From Lactiplantibacillus plajomi (GTDB lineage: Bacteria > Bacillota > Bacilli > Lactobacillales > Lactobacillaceae), in NCBI RefSeq assembly GCF_005405405.1, contig NZ_BJDZ01000005.1, positions 62,001 to 126,000 on the forward strand: a stretch of 64,000 nt of DNA, in the 5' to 3' direction. The notes below the pieces were generated by a model. That model had not been told where the DNA came from, searched no databases, and saw only the letters and a program-made list of their open reading frames with translations. The translations under genes and the position numbers were made by a program. Positions within the stretch are counted from its first letter, which is position 1. Each line of letters opens with the position of its first letter. Shown one piece after another: positions 57,672-64,000 of the stretch.

Positions 57672-58670
57672 TTAGTCAAACTTAACTTGCGTGTCAGCTT
57701 TACCAGTTTCGATGAATTGCTTGTTGCTGTTCATTGAAACGTGAACCATGTTGTGAACGGCTGGTTCAGTGTAGAAGGCCGTATGTGGTGTGATCAATAC
57801 GTTGTCACGGTTGAACAAGTTCATGAAGACCTTGTCATCAATCGTCTTACCTTCAAGATCCTTGTTGAAGATCTTAGTTTCGTATTCATAAGTGTCAAGG
57901 GCGGCACCGGCAACTTTGCCACTGTCTAAGGCCTTGATCAAGTCTTCTGAATCGATGAGTGTCCCACGCGCAAAGTTCAAGATGTAGGCGCCATCTTTCA
58001 TCTTGCTGAAGGCATCGGCGTTTAACATGTGGTAGTTATCCTTCAATGCAGGAACGTGTAACGTAATAACGTCAGCTTGGGCGTATAATTCGTCCAAGGT
58101 ATCAACGTACATACCTTCCTTGTCAAGTTCAGCGTTACGGTAAACATCGTAACCAATAACCTTGGCACCGAAACCTTTGAAGATGTCAATGGCAGCGCGG
58201 CCGATCCGACCAGTACCAACAACCCCAACGGTCATCGTGTGTAATTCTTTGGAGATATCTGGAGCCCAACGGAAGTCTTGCTTAGCCAACTTCTTGTTGA
58301 ATTCTGGAGTGCGACGTAACAATTGCATTAATTGAGTTACTGATAATTCAGCAATCGCATTTGGTGAGTATGCAGGTACGTTGGAAATGTTCAAGCCACG
58401 ATCTTTAACCGTAGCAACGTCCAAGTTATCCACACCAACGTTACGAAGAGAAATGTTCTTAACACCTTCGTCAGCTAATTTGTTTAAAACGGCAGCGGTG
58501 TAATCCTTTTGTTGGTATACATCGGCACCATCAAAGCCCTTAGCCATTTCGGCAGTTTCTTCAGTAAGCAAGTCGGGAACTAACTTAACTTCAACGTCTG
58601 GGTTTTCTTTCATCCAAGTATCGAAGAAAGGACGTTCGTCATCACGTACAGCATATGCAATAATTTTCAT
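57672..58670 (-). CDS. ldhD: D-lactate dehydrogenase
   Basis: 332-residue NADH-dependent enzyme that makes D-lactate from pyruvate. Rossmann GVVGTGRIGRAAIDIFKGFGAKVIGYD, active-site Arg in NFARGTLIDSEDL and His in ITPHTAFYTEPAVHNMV. The length equals that of L. plantarum LdhD. ATG 58670 with TAGGAGG upstream; the 10-codon extension to 58700 crosses the ribosome site. Promoter with TATAAT at 58706-58711. Confidence 0.96.
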   Translation of the reverse strand: MKIIAYAVRDDERPFFDTWMKENPDVEVKLVPDLLTEETAEMAKGFDGADVYQQKDYTAAVLNKLADEGVKNISLRNVGVDNLDVATVKDRGLNISNVPAYSPNAIAELSVTQLMQLLRRTPEFNKKLAKQDFRWAPDISKELHTMTVGVVGTGRIGRAAIDIFKGFGAKVIGYDVYRNAELDKEGMYVDTLDELYAQADVITLHVPALKDNYHMLNADAFSKMKDGAYILNFARGTLIDSEDLIKALDSGKVAGAALDTYEYETKIFNKDLEGKTIDDKVFMNLFNRDNVLITPHTAFYTEPAVHNMVHVSMNSNKQFIETGKADTQVKFD

Positions 58671-58705
58671 TACAAGAATTCCTCCTATATATTGATACAT
58701 TACAC

Positions 58706-58738
58706 ATTATAACAGTAAATGTCAGAATTAAAATGACA
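58706..58738 (-). promoter_or_regulatory. ldhD promoter with an inverted repeat
   Basis: TATAAT at 58706-58711 (minus strand). A TGTCA-N9-TGACA inverted repeat (58720-58738) overlaps the -35 region and could be an operator. It does not look like a Rex site. Confidence 0.55.
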
Positions 58739-58754
58739 AATTATGAAAACTTCA

Positions 58755-59033
58755 CTAAATTTTCACATTGTGCCCCGCCAAGTACTTTAACTTGGCAGCT
58801 CTAGATTGGTGTTTGAAGGCGTATTCAGCCTTCAACGCCGACGACTTATCATTGAAAACTTCATGGTAGATCATTTTCAACGGGCGCCGGGTCTTCGGCC
58901 GGGTGTACTTCGCGCCCTTCCCCGCGTTATGGGTGGCCAACCGTCGCGCCAGGTCATCGGTAAAGCCACCGTAGAGCGTTTGGTCCGCACAAAGTAACAC
59001 GTAAAAGTAATATTTTTTAGTCTTGTCGGCCAT
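58755..59033 (-). CDS. GIY-YIG nuclease superfamily protein
   Basis: 92-residue single-domain protein of the UPF0213/YhbQ-YazA type. [27 protein letters not shown] is the GIY-YIG core (here YFYV...LYGG), followed by [19 protein letters not shown] and [18 protein letters not shown]. Biological role unknown. ATG 59033 lies 17 bases inside the 3' end of the methyltransferase gene, as in Bacillus yabB-yazA. Confidence 0.9.
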   Translation of the reverse strand: MADKTKKYYFYVLLCADQTLYGGFTDDLARRLATHNAGKGAKYTRPKTRRPLKMIYHEVFNDKSSALKAEYAFKHQSRAAKLKYLAGHNVKI

Positions 59034-59775
59034 AAAGTAAGTCGCGCACCTCTTTTCCGTAGGTTCCGTCAGTTTGATAGACGATCAGCGGTGGCAGAAC
59101 ACGGACACCGTTGGATTTACCATCCTTAATCATCTCAATTAAAACCATGTTGGCTTCCCGGTCAGCCTTGGGATGGACAAACCGTAAGCGTTTCGGTGCC
59201 AGGCGGTGGGCGGCCATCGTTGCAAAGAGATCGTCCAAACGTTCCGGTCGGTGCACGAAGTAAGCCTTACCGTTCATTTTGAGCAAATCACTCGTCACCG
59301 CCATAATTTGATCTAAGTCGGCCGATAGCTCGTGTCTAGCGGTTGCCAAGTAGTGGTTCGGGTTCTTCACACTGGTTGGCTGGTTTTTAAAGTACGGCGG
59401 GTTACATAGCACGGTGTCCACCGAATCCTTGGGGACCCGCTCAGTGATCGTGAGCAAGTTCGCGTTGACCACCGTGATTTGCTCATCCAAACCGTTTAGC
59501 GTCACACTACGACGGGCCATATCTGCTAGCCGGGGCTGGATTTCAACCGCCGTAATGTGCGCCCTAGTTGCCTCGCTAACAAATAAACCGACCGCCCCGT
59601 TACCCGCACACAGGTCGACAACTTGCCCGCTAGCGGCCCTCACCGGTTGTGCAAACGCGCCTAATAAAACCGCGTCAAGTGAAAAGGCAAAGACATCCGG
59701 GCTTTGAATGATCTGAATATTTTTACTATATAACTGGTCGATTCGCTCATCAGCGTTTAGTTGCACTTTGACCAT
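59017..59775 (-). CDS. SAM-dependent methyltransferase, TrmN6/YabB type
   Basis: 252-residue class I methyltransferase. [16 protein letters not shown] binds SAM, and CNPPYFK is the NPPY motif of N6-adenine methyltransferases. This family modifies adenine-37 in tRNA1-Val in E. coli (YfiC/TrmN6); in Firmicutes YabB is of the same kind. Exact target not certain. ATG 59775 with GAGGGACAGT upstream. First gene of a pair with the GIY-YIG gene. Confidence 0.86.
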   Translation of the reverse strand: MVKVQLNADERIDQLYSKNIQIIQSPDVFAFSLDAVLLGAFAQPVRAASGQVVDLCAGNGAVGLFVSEATRAHITAVEIQPRLADMARRSVTLNGLDEQITVVNANLLTITERVPKDSVDTVLCNPPYFKNQPTSVKNPNHYLATARHELSADLDQIMAVTSDLLKMNGKAYFVHRPERLDDLFATMAAHRLAPKRLRFVHPKADREANMVLIEMIKDGKSNGVRVLPPLIVYQTDGTYGKEVRDLLYGRQD

Positions 59776-59824
59776 ACTGTCCCTCTTTTCTTTCTTACCG
59801 TTGCAAGCATATCATACAATTCAC

Positions 59825-59853
59825 TTGCAGAAACCTGAAAATTTCGTCATACT
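59825..59853 (+). promoter_or_regulatory. plsC promoter
   Basis: TTGCAG (59825-59830), 17-base spacer, CATACT (59848-59853). Confidence 0.6.
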
Positions 59854-59885
59854 GTGAGCAGTGATTTAACGAAAGGAAGAGCGCG

Positions 59886-60521
59886 ATGTTCTATTCATTT
59901 ATGCGCGGACTCGTCCGCTTAATCATCACCATTATCAACGGGCGGCCTAATTATCAGGGGCGCGAAAATCTACCTAAGGGCACTTACATCCTAGTGGGAC
60001 CGCACCGGACCTGGTTTGATCCGCTATACTACGCGTTAGCTGGTAGTCCGATGAAATTCAGTTTCATGGCTAAGGAAGAACTTTTTAAAAACCCGGTATT
60101 GCGGTTTATTTTAACGCATGCCAACGCGTTTCCGGTGGACCGACAGCACCCGGGGCCTTCCGCCATTAAGACGCCAGTCAAGTTTCTGCGTAAGGGCAAG
60201 CTATCGCTGATCATGTTTCCATCAGGGACCCGGCACTCGCAACAACTTAAGGGCGGTGCCACGGTGATCGCCAAGATGGCCGGGGTGCCCCTCGTCCCGA
60301 CCGTTTATCAAGGGCCATTGACCTTTAAACGGTTATTTTCACGCAAACCGGTTACCGTACGTTTCGGTCAACCAATCTACGTCGACCGCAAACTAAAATT
60401 AGACGACGCCGGCCAAAAACAAATCGAGCAGCAAATGCTAACGGCCTTTAGCGACTTAGATCAGCTAATCGACCCCAATTTTAAATACGTGGATCCAGCC
60501 AGTCAAAAAGACGCCCACTAA
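59886..60521 (+). CDS. plsC: 1-acyl-sn-glycerol-3-phosphate acyltransferase
   Basis: 211-residue acyltransferase that makes phosphatidic acid. GPHRTWFDPLYY holds the HX4D motif (about 41-46), and FPSGTRHSQQLKGGA the second motif (usual FPEGTRS; Ser in place of Glu), then VPLVPTVYQG. ATG 59886 with AAAGGAAGAG upstream. Its last codons form part of the terminator at 60508-60536. Confidence 0.9.
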   Translation: MFYSFMRGLVRLIITIINGRPNYQGRENLPKGTYILVGPHRTWFDPLYYALAGSPMKFSFMAKEELFKNPVLRFILTHANAFPVDRQHPGPSAIKTPVKFLRKGKLSLIMFPSGTRHSQQLKGGATVIAKMAGVPLVPTVYQGPLTFKRLFSRKPVTVRFGQPIYVDRKLKLDDAGQKQIEQQMLTAFSDLDQLIDPNFKYVDPASQKDAH

Positions 60522-60536
60522 GATGGACGTCTTTTT
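60508..60536 (+). terminator. Terminator of plsC, overlapping the stop
   Basis: AAGACGCCCA / TGGACGTCTT stem (one mismatch) followed by T run. Confidence 0.72.
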
Positions 60537-60540
60537 CAAT

Positions 60541-60570
60541 AAAAAAAGGGTTGGCAACTTGCCAACACCC
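60541..60570 (-). terminator. Terminator of yneF
   Basis: GTTGGCAA / TTGCCAAC stem followed by CCTTTTTTT on the minus strand. Confidence 0.82.
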
Positions 60571-60585
60571 CCGGCTCAATTGAAA

Positions 60586-60825
60586 CTACTTCTTCCCATC
60601 GTTACGTGAAGCGGCCTTCATTGAGTTTAACATTTGATGCAGCTTCTTTTCAGACGGGCGTTGACCCATTTGCATCATCATGCTGCGTAGCATTTCTTCG
60701 CTAATTGGTGGATTTTGTTTCAAGTAATTTTGCATGTAGTGCCGCGCACCAAAGAAACCACCGGTCAAGCCAACTAGGACACCTAAGACCACGATTAAGA
60801 TCCAAATACCAGTACTCACAGTCAT
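60586..60825 (-). CDS. yneF: YneF family membrane protein
   Basis: 79-residue UPF0154 protein: one N-terminal membrane helix (WILIVVLGVLVGLTGGFFGA) and the conserved NPPISEEMLRSMMMQMGQRPSEKKLHQM segment. Function unknown. ATG 60825. Downstream of ynzC with a hairpin between. Confidence 0.92.
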   Translation of the reverse strand: MTVSTGIWILIVVLGVLVGLTGGFFGARHYMQNYLKQNPPISEEMLRSMMMQMGQRPSEKKLHQMLNSMKAASRNDGKK

Positions 60826-60880
60826 TCCCCTCCCTTATTACAGTCTTCAATAAACTAGTCTACACAAATTAATAATAAAA

Positions 60881-60914
60881 GAAAAGGAAAATTTGTCAGT
60901 TAACAAATTTTCCT
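60881..60914 (-). terminator. Terminator of ynzC
   Basis: AGGAAAATTTGT / ACAAATTTTCCT stem followed by TTTCTTTT on the minus strand. Confidence 0.8.
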
Positions 60915-60922
60915 GAAAACGG

Positions 60923-61162
60923 TTAATCGTTTCGTAAGCCGCGTTCGCGTTGTACCTGACGAACTTTTTCGGGGGTTACTTCGTTACCTTGCTTATCGAA
61001 GACTTGCAAAGATTCAACTTGTTGCCGGAAACCTTCCCGAAATTCTTGCAGATACTTTTGCCGTAACTCTTGCCGTTCGGCTTTTTCTAATTCAGTTAAC
61101 CCCTCGGCCTTGGCCTTGTGGGCTAACTCGTTAATCCGGTTTAATAATTCTTTTGAGATCAA
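60923..61162 (-). CDS. ynzC: YnzC family protein (DUF896)
   Basis: 79-residue helical protein of the UPF0291 type: LLNRINELAHKAKAEGLTELEKAERQELRQKYLQEFR is diagnostic. In Bacillus it lies in the LexA-controlled yneA operon; function unknown. TTG 61162 with AAAGGAG 8 bases upstream is preferred to an ATG 60 bases earlier. Divergent from lexA and sharing its SOS box region. Confidence 0.9.
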   Translation of the reverse strand: MISKELLNRINELAHKAKAEGLTELEKAERQELRQKYLQEFREGFRQQVESLQVFDKQGNEVTPEKVRQVQRERGLRND

Positions 61163-61236
61163 GATGTGAACTCCTTTCAAAACAAGGATAGAATACCTGA
61201 TTTCAGACCGTAAATCAATCAAAAGTATTTGTCAAC

Positions 61237-61250
61237 CGAACATTTGTTTG
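61237..61250. promoter_or_regulatory. LexA (SOS) box
   Basis: CGAACATTTGTTTG fits the Gram-positive consensus CGAAC-N4-GTTYG. It overlaps the -35 of lexA, and TTGACA for the divergent strand lies beside it. Confidence 0.92.
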
Positions 61251-61277
61251 AAAGCGGTGAAAAGCTATGCTACAATT
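61248..61277 (+). promoter_or_regulatory. lexA promoter
   Basis: TTGAAA (61248-61253), 18-base spacer, TACAAT (61272-61277), overlapping the SOS box. Confidence 0.75.
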
Positions 61278-61316
61278 GGTTTAACAACTAATTGAAATTA
61301 ATAATGAGGTGCCAAG

Positions 61317-61946
61317 ATGAGTAAAACATCGGAAAGCAAACAAATGGCGGTTCTTCGTTTTATTTATGAACGCGTCAATGAAAAAGGATACCCGCCAACC
61401 GTCCGTGAAATCGGTGAAGCCGTGGACCTATCTTCGACTTCGACCGTTCACGGGCACATCGCCCGCTTGGAAAAAAAGGGCTTAATTCAAAAGGACCCAA
61501 CTAAACCACGCGCCATTGAAGTTACCGCCGCCGGTTTCGACGCGCTCGGGGTTGAAAGTCAACCCCACCAAATTCCAGTCCTCGGGACGGTTACGGCCGG
61601 GCAACCAATTCTAGCCGTCCAAGAAGCAACCGACTACTTCCCAATTCCAAAAGATTTAGAGTCGTTTGGTGGTGATTTGTTCATGCTGACCATTCGTGGT
61701 GAAAGTATGATCAACATCGGTATCTTGAACGGTGACCAAGTGATTGTGCGACGGCAAAGTTCCGCTGACAACGGTGACATCGTCATTGCCATGACTGATG
61801 AAAACGAAGCAACTTGCAAACGGTTCTTTAAGGAAGCCGACCATTACCGGTTGCAACCTGAAAATGATACGATGGCACCGATTATTCTAGAAAACGTCGC
61901 AATTCTCGGAAAAGTCGTTGGTCTGTACCGCGATATGTTATATTAG
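61317..61946 (+). CDS. lexA: SOS repressor LexA
   Basis: 209-residue repressor and self-cleaving protease. Winged-helix N-terminus ([41 protein letters not shown]), cleavage site Ala-Gly in GTVTAGQPI (about residue 94), catalytic Ser in [11 protein letters not shown] and Lys in [11 protein letters not shown] 61317 with GAGGTG upstream. Autoregulated through the box at 61237-61250. Confidence 0.97.
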   Translation: MSKTSESKQMAVLRFIYERVNEKGYPPTVREIGEAVDLSSTSTVHGHIARLEKKGLIQKDPTKPRAIEVTAAGFDALGVESQPHQIPVLGTVTAGQPILAVQEATDYFPIPKDLESFGGDLFMLTIRGESMINIGILNGDQVIVRRQSSADNGDIVIAMTDENEATCKRFFKEADHYRLQPENDTMAPIILENVAILGKVVGLYRDMLY

Positions 61947-61967
61947 GACCTTTTTTATGACACCCCG

Positions 61968-62006
61968 TACCACCAAACTTAACGACCGTTAAGTTTGGTG
62001 GTTTTT
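61968..62006 (+). terminator. Terminator of lexA
   Basis: ACCACCAAACTTAAC / GTTAAGTTTGGTGGT stem followed by TTTT. Confidence 0.86.
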
Positions 62007-62057
62007 AATAATTATTAGGATTTTCTGAAAATCAATTTTAGTCCCGCGTTAGTTCAA

Positions 62058-62066
62058 TGGTATAAT
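62058..62066 (+). promoter_or_regulatory. Extended -10 of the membrane protein gene
   Basis: TG-G-TATAAT 35 bases before the start at 62101; no good -35. Confidence 0.55.
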
Positions 62067-62100
62067 GATTATACTATTTCAAACACCAGGAGTTGGTCAC

Positions 62101-62727
62101 ATGTTATTTATTGCCATTATTGGTTTTCTCGTCTTCTTACTTGCTATTTTTTCAACCCTTTCTACCCGTCAAAGCGGTGGCGGCTGGAAATTTCTAGCAA
62201 CCATTGCGCTACTCAGCGCAATCGTGACCGTCTACGGTGTCGTTAAATTACCTTACTGGTCATTCAACCAAACAGCCGCCAGTTCCAAAAAAGCGTCGTC
62301 AACCTCCGAGTCAGCTAGCTCTTCCAGCGAAAGTTTAAAGTTCGGATCGTCAGAAGCCGTTTTTACCAAGGATAAGGAAAAACGTGAAGCGGCGACTTTG
62401 AAGTTGAAAGAAGCTAGCATTCTTAAGCAACTCAAAGAAAACTACAAAGAATTAGGAAAAGTTAGTTTTGATAAGTCGTCGAAAACCTTCACCATTACGC
62501 CAACCGGTAAAAAATACGTTAAGTCGCTGAAGATCATCAAGGCGCACCCGACTGAAAACCAGAAAGCCATCACGACGATCACTTCTAACTTCGAATCACT
62601 CTCGAAGTCGATGAAGAAAAATCTCGCTGCTGGCTACACGGTCCGGTTATTACAACCCGACACGACTGATACCACCCTACTGAGCTTTAAAGATGGTAAA
62701 ACCATTACTAATAATTTAGCAAAATAA
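62101..62727 (+). CDS. Membrane protein of unknown function
   Basis: 208 residues. Two hydrophobic helices (LFIAIIGFLVFLLAIFSTL and FLATIALLSAIVTVYGVV), a Ser-rich linker (about 62-85), then a soluble Lys-rich domain (EAATLKLKEASILKQL ... SFKDGKTITNNLAK) probably outside. No motif recognised. I start at ATG 62101 with AGGAG 8 bases upstream; the ATG 62065 is within the -10 box. Monocistronic. Confidence 0.68.
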   Translation: MLFIAIIGFLVFLLAIFSTLSTRQSGGGWKFLATIALLSAIVTVYGVVKLPYWSFNQTAASSKKASSTSESASSSSESLKFGSSEAVFTKDKEKREAATLKLKEASILKQLKENYKELGKVSFDKSSKTFTITPTGKKYVKSLKIIKAHPTENQKAITTITSNFESLSKSMKKNLAAGYTVRLLQPDTTDTTLLSFKDGKTITNNLAK

Positions 62728-62728
62728 A

Positions 62729-62768
62729 CCAAAAGGCTTGTCCCAATTAACGGTGACAAGCCTTTTTG
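62729..62768. terminator. Bidirectional terminator between the membrane protein gene and mvaS
   Basis: AAAGGCTTGTC / GACAAGCCTTT stem with T runs on both strands. Confidence 0.88.
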
Positions 62769-63938
62769 CTAGTTACATCGATCTAAATACTGCCGTTGTT
62801 GATCTTTTTGGCCGGTTAAAATAAAGCGGTGTGGATCGTTATGAGTTGGTAACGTTTGATTCGCTGGCTGCCAAGCAAGCTGGCCATTAAAACAGTCCTC
62901 ATACGCGCTGACGTCAACCCGTTGACGTCGTGCTAACCGTTGCGGTAATCCCAGGTCGATACCTTGCTGATAATCCGCTTGAAGCGTTGCACCGTAAAAC
63001 TCACCCTCCGCGCCGGAACCGTAACTAAACAACCCGAGTCGGTCGCCAGCTTTTAAATTAGGATCAGCAATCAACAAGGATAACAAGCTTAAATATAACG
63101 AACCGGTATACAGATTGCCGACCAAGCGGTTAAGTTTTCGGCTGGCCTCAAAGTGTGCAATCCACCGTTGTTGCTGGGTTTCGCTGACCATTGGCAAGGC
63201 ACTCCGAAGCGCCTTTAAGCCCATTTTTGTATATGGCAAGTGAAAAATCAAGGCATCAAAAGCATTGGCAGACGTTCCGGTTTGCTCGAGATAGCCTTTG
63301 AAGACGTCCTGGAAGTAATCAATGTAAATATTTGAAGAATATTTACCGTCTACTAAAGCCTCAGTTCGGTACGGTGGTCGCCAGAAATCCATCACGTCTT
63401 GGCTCAAGACCGTTGATTCGGTATCAATGGCGAGAACGCGGGGATTGGCACTAATTAACATGGCTACCGCGCCACCACCCTGAGTCGGTTCACCCGGTGT
63501 GTTTAAGCCGTACCGGGCAACGTCCGCCCCAATCACTAGGGCTTTTTTGTCCGGGTGAACGCGAACGTGGTCACTCGCTAACTGAACCCCAGCCGTGCCA
63601 GCGTAACAAGCTTCCTTCATCTCAATGGTCCGACAACGCCGGTTTAACCCTAATAACCGGGCAACGTAAATCGCACTGGCTTTAGAGTGGTCAATGCCGG
63701 ATTCCGTCCCAACAACGACCAAGTCAATTGCAGCAGCGTCCTCAGCGGTCAGCATCGGGTAAGCCGCGTTAGCAGCCAGCGTGACTAAATCCTGACTTGG
63801 CGGAATCACTGCCATTTGTGACTGGCCGATTCCAATCAAAAATTTATCCGGTGCCTGGCCACGCTGACGAGCCAGTTCCGTCATATCAACGTATAAGTGC
63901 GACGTTGCAAAGTGAATTTTATCAATTCCTACTTGCAC
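62769..63938 (-). CDS. mvaS: Hydroxymethylglutaryl-CoA synthase
   Basis: 389-residue enzyme that joins acetyl-CoA and acetoacetyl-CoA, first committed step of the mevalonate isoprenoid pathway. VGIDKIHFATSHLYVDM start, catalytic Glu in GTESGID (near 80), Cys in KEACYAGTAGVQ (near 111), and His in LIFHLPYTKMGLKA. I start at GTG 63938, with GGAGGA 7 bases upstream; the ATG at 63944 directly abuts that site. Convergent with the upstream membrane protein gene. No other gene in the last 60 bases. Confidence 0.95.
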   Translation of the reverse strand: MQVGIDKIHFATSHLYVDMTELARQRGQAPDKFLIGIGQSQMAVIPPSQDLVTLAANAAYPMLTAEDAAAIDLVVVGTESGIDHSKASAIYVARLLGLNRRCRTIEMKEACYAGTAGVQLASDHVRVHPDKKALVIGADVARYGLNTPGEPTQGGGAVAMLISANPRVLAIDTESTVLSQDVMDFWRPPYRTEALVDGKYSSNIYIDYFQDVFKGYLEQTGTSANAFDALIFHLPYTKMGLKALRSALPMVSETQQQRWIAHFEASRKLNRLVGNLYTGSLYLSLLSLLIADPNLKAGDRLGLFSYGSGAEGEFYGATLQADYQQGIDLGLPQRLARRQRVDVSAYEDCFNGQLAWQPANQTLPTHNDPHRFILTGQKDQQRQYLDRCN

Positions 63939-64000
63939 AATCATTCCTCCAATTTGTAACTAACAATTTCTTGTCTATTCAGCATCTCCAAGGGTTCCTA

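Noticed and set aside
63945-64000. Possible gene start in the last 60 bases
   Set aside because: Too short to support any call; no promoter or ribosome site seen on the plus strand.

Overview
The window reads as a contiguous stretch of chromosome from a lactic acid bacterium of the family Lactobacillaceae, most like Lactiplantibacillus or a near relative. The evidence is Firmicutes gene order (prmA-rsmE-relA-dtd, hisS-aspS, hrcA-grpE-dnaK-dnaJ, rimP-nusA-ylxR-ylxQ-infB-rbfA, rpsB-tsf-pyrH-frr-uppS-cdsA-rseP-proS-polC), a D-lactate dehydrogenase, a mevalonate-pathway HMG-CoA synthase, acetolactate decarboxylase, and a teichoic-acid D-alanylation operon headed by a DltE/PbpX2-type serine hydrolase. 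GC looks close to one half. I see no phage, insertion sequence, CRISPR array, tRNA or rRNA. Nearly everything is core genome, so most of the novelty is in regulation and in a few unusual gene architectures.

Layout. 1-10.5 kb: aspS (partial) and hisS behind a T-box, a divergent cell-wall amidase, a fructosamine-kinase-like gene, then the stringent-response group (HAD phosphatase, dtd, relA, small membrane protein, rsmE, prmA). 10.6-18.1 kb: small unknown genes, a glycosyltransferase/P-type ATPase pair, CsbD, a lipoprotein and lepA. 18.1-23.9 kb: dltE-dltX-dltA-dltB-dltC-dltD on the minus strand; dltD is broken by an in-frame TAG, and dltX (49 codons) is short enough to be missed easily. 24.3-29.3 kb: hrcA-grpE-dnaK-dnaJ with two CIRCE operators. 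29.4-32.1 kb: truB-ribF-budA. 32.2-38.6 kb: an aromatic amino acid operon (MFS transporter fused to chorismate mutase, aroC, a prephenate-dehydratase/BacA-like protein, aroA, tyrA, aroK), preceded by what looks like an attenuator with an 18-residue Tyr/Phe-rich leader peptide. 38.7-56.8 kb: the translation/transcription and envelope core (rbfA to rpsB). 56.8-64 kb: HAD phosphatase, ldhD, GIY-YIG protein, tRNA/DNA-type methyltransferase, plsC, yneF, ynzC, lexA with its SOS box, a membrane protein and mvaS.

The most interesting points are: (1) the candidate leader-peptide attenuator at 38344-38632, an uncommon mode of control in Firmicutes; (2) the MFS-chorismate mutase fusion and the TRF-less prephenate-binding-like protein in the same operon; (3) the nonsense codon in dltD, which would remove the catalytic Asp/His region; (4) a T-box of hisS-aspS whose best specifier is an Asp rather than a His codon; and (5) structured leaders in front of rimP-nusA and rpsB.
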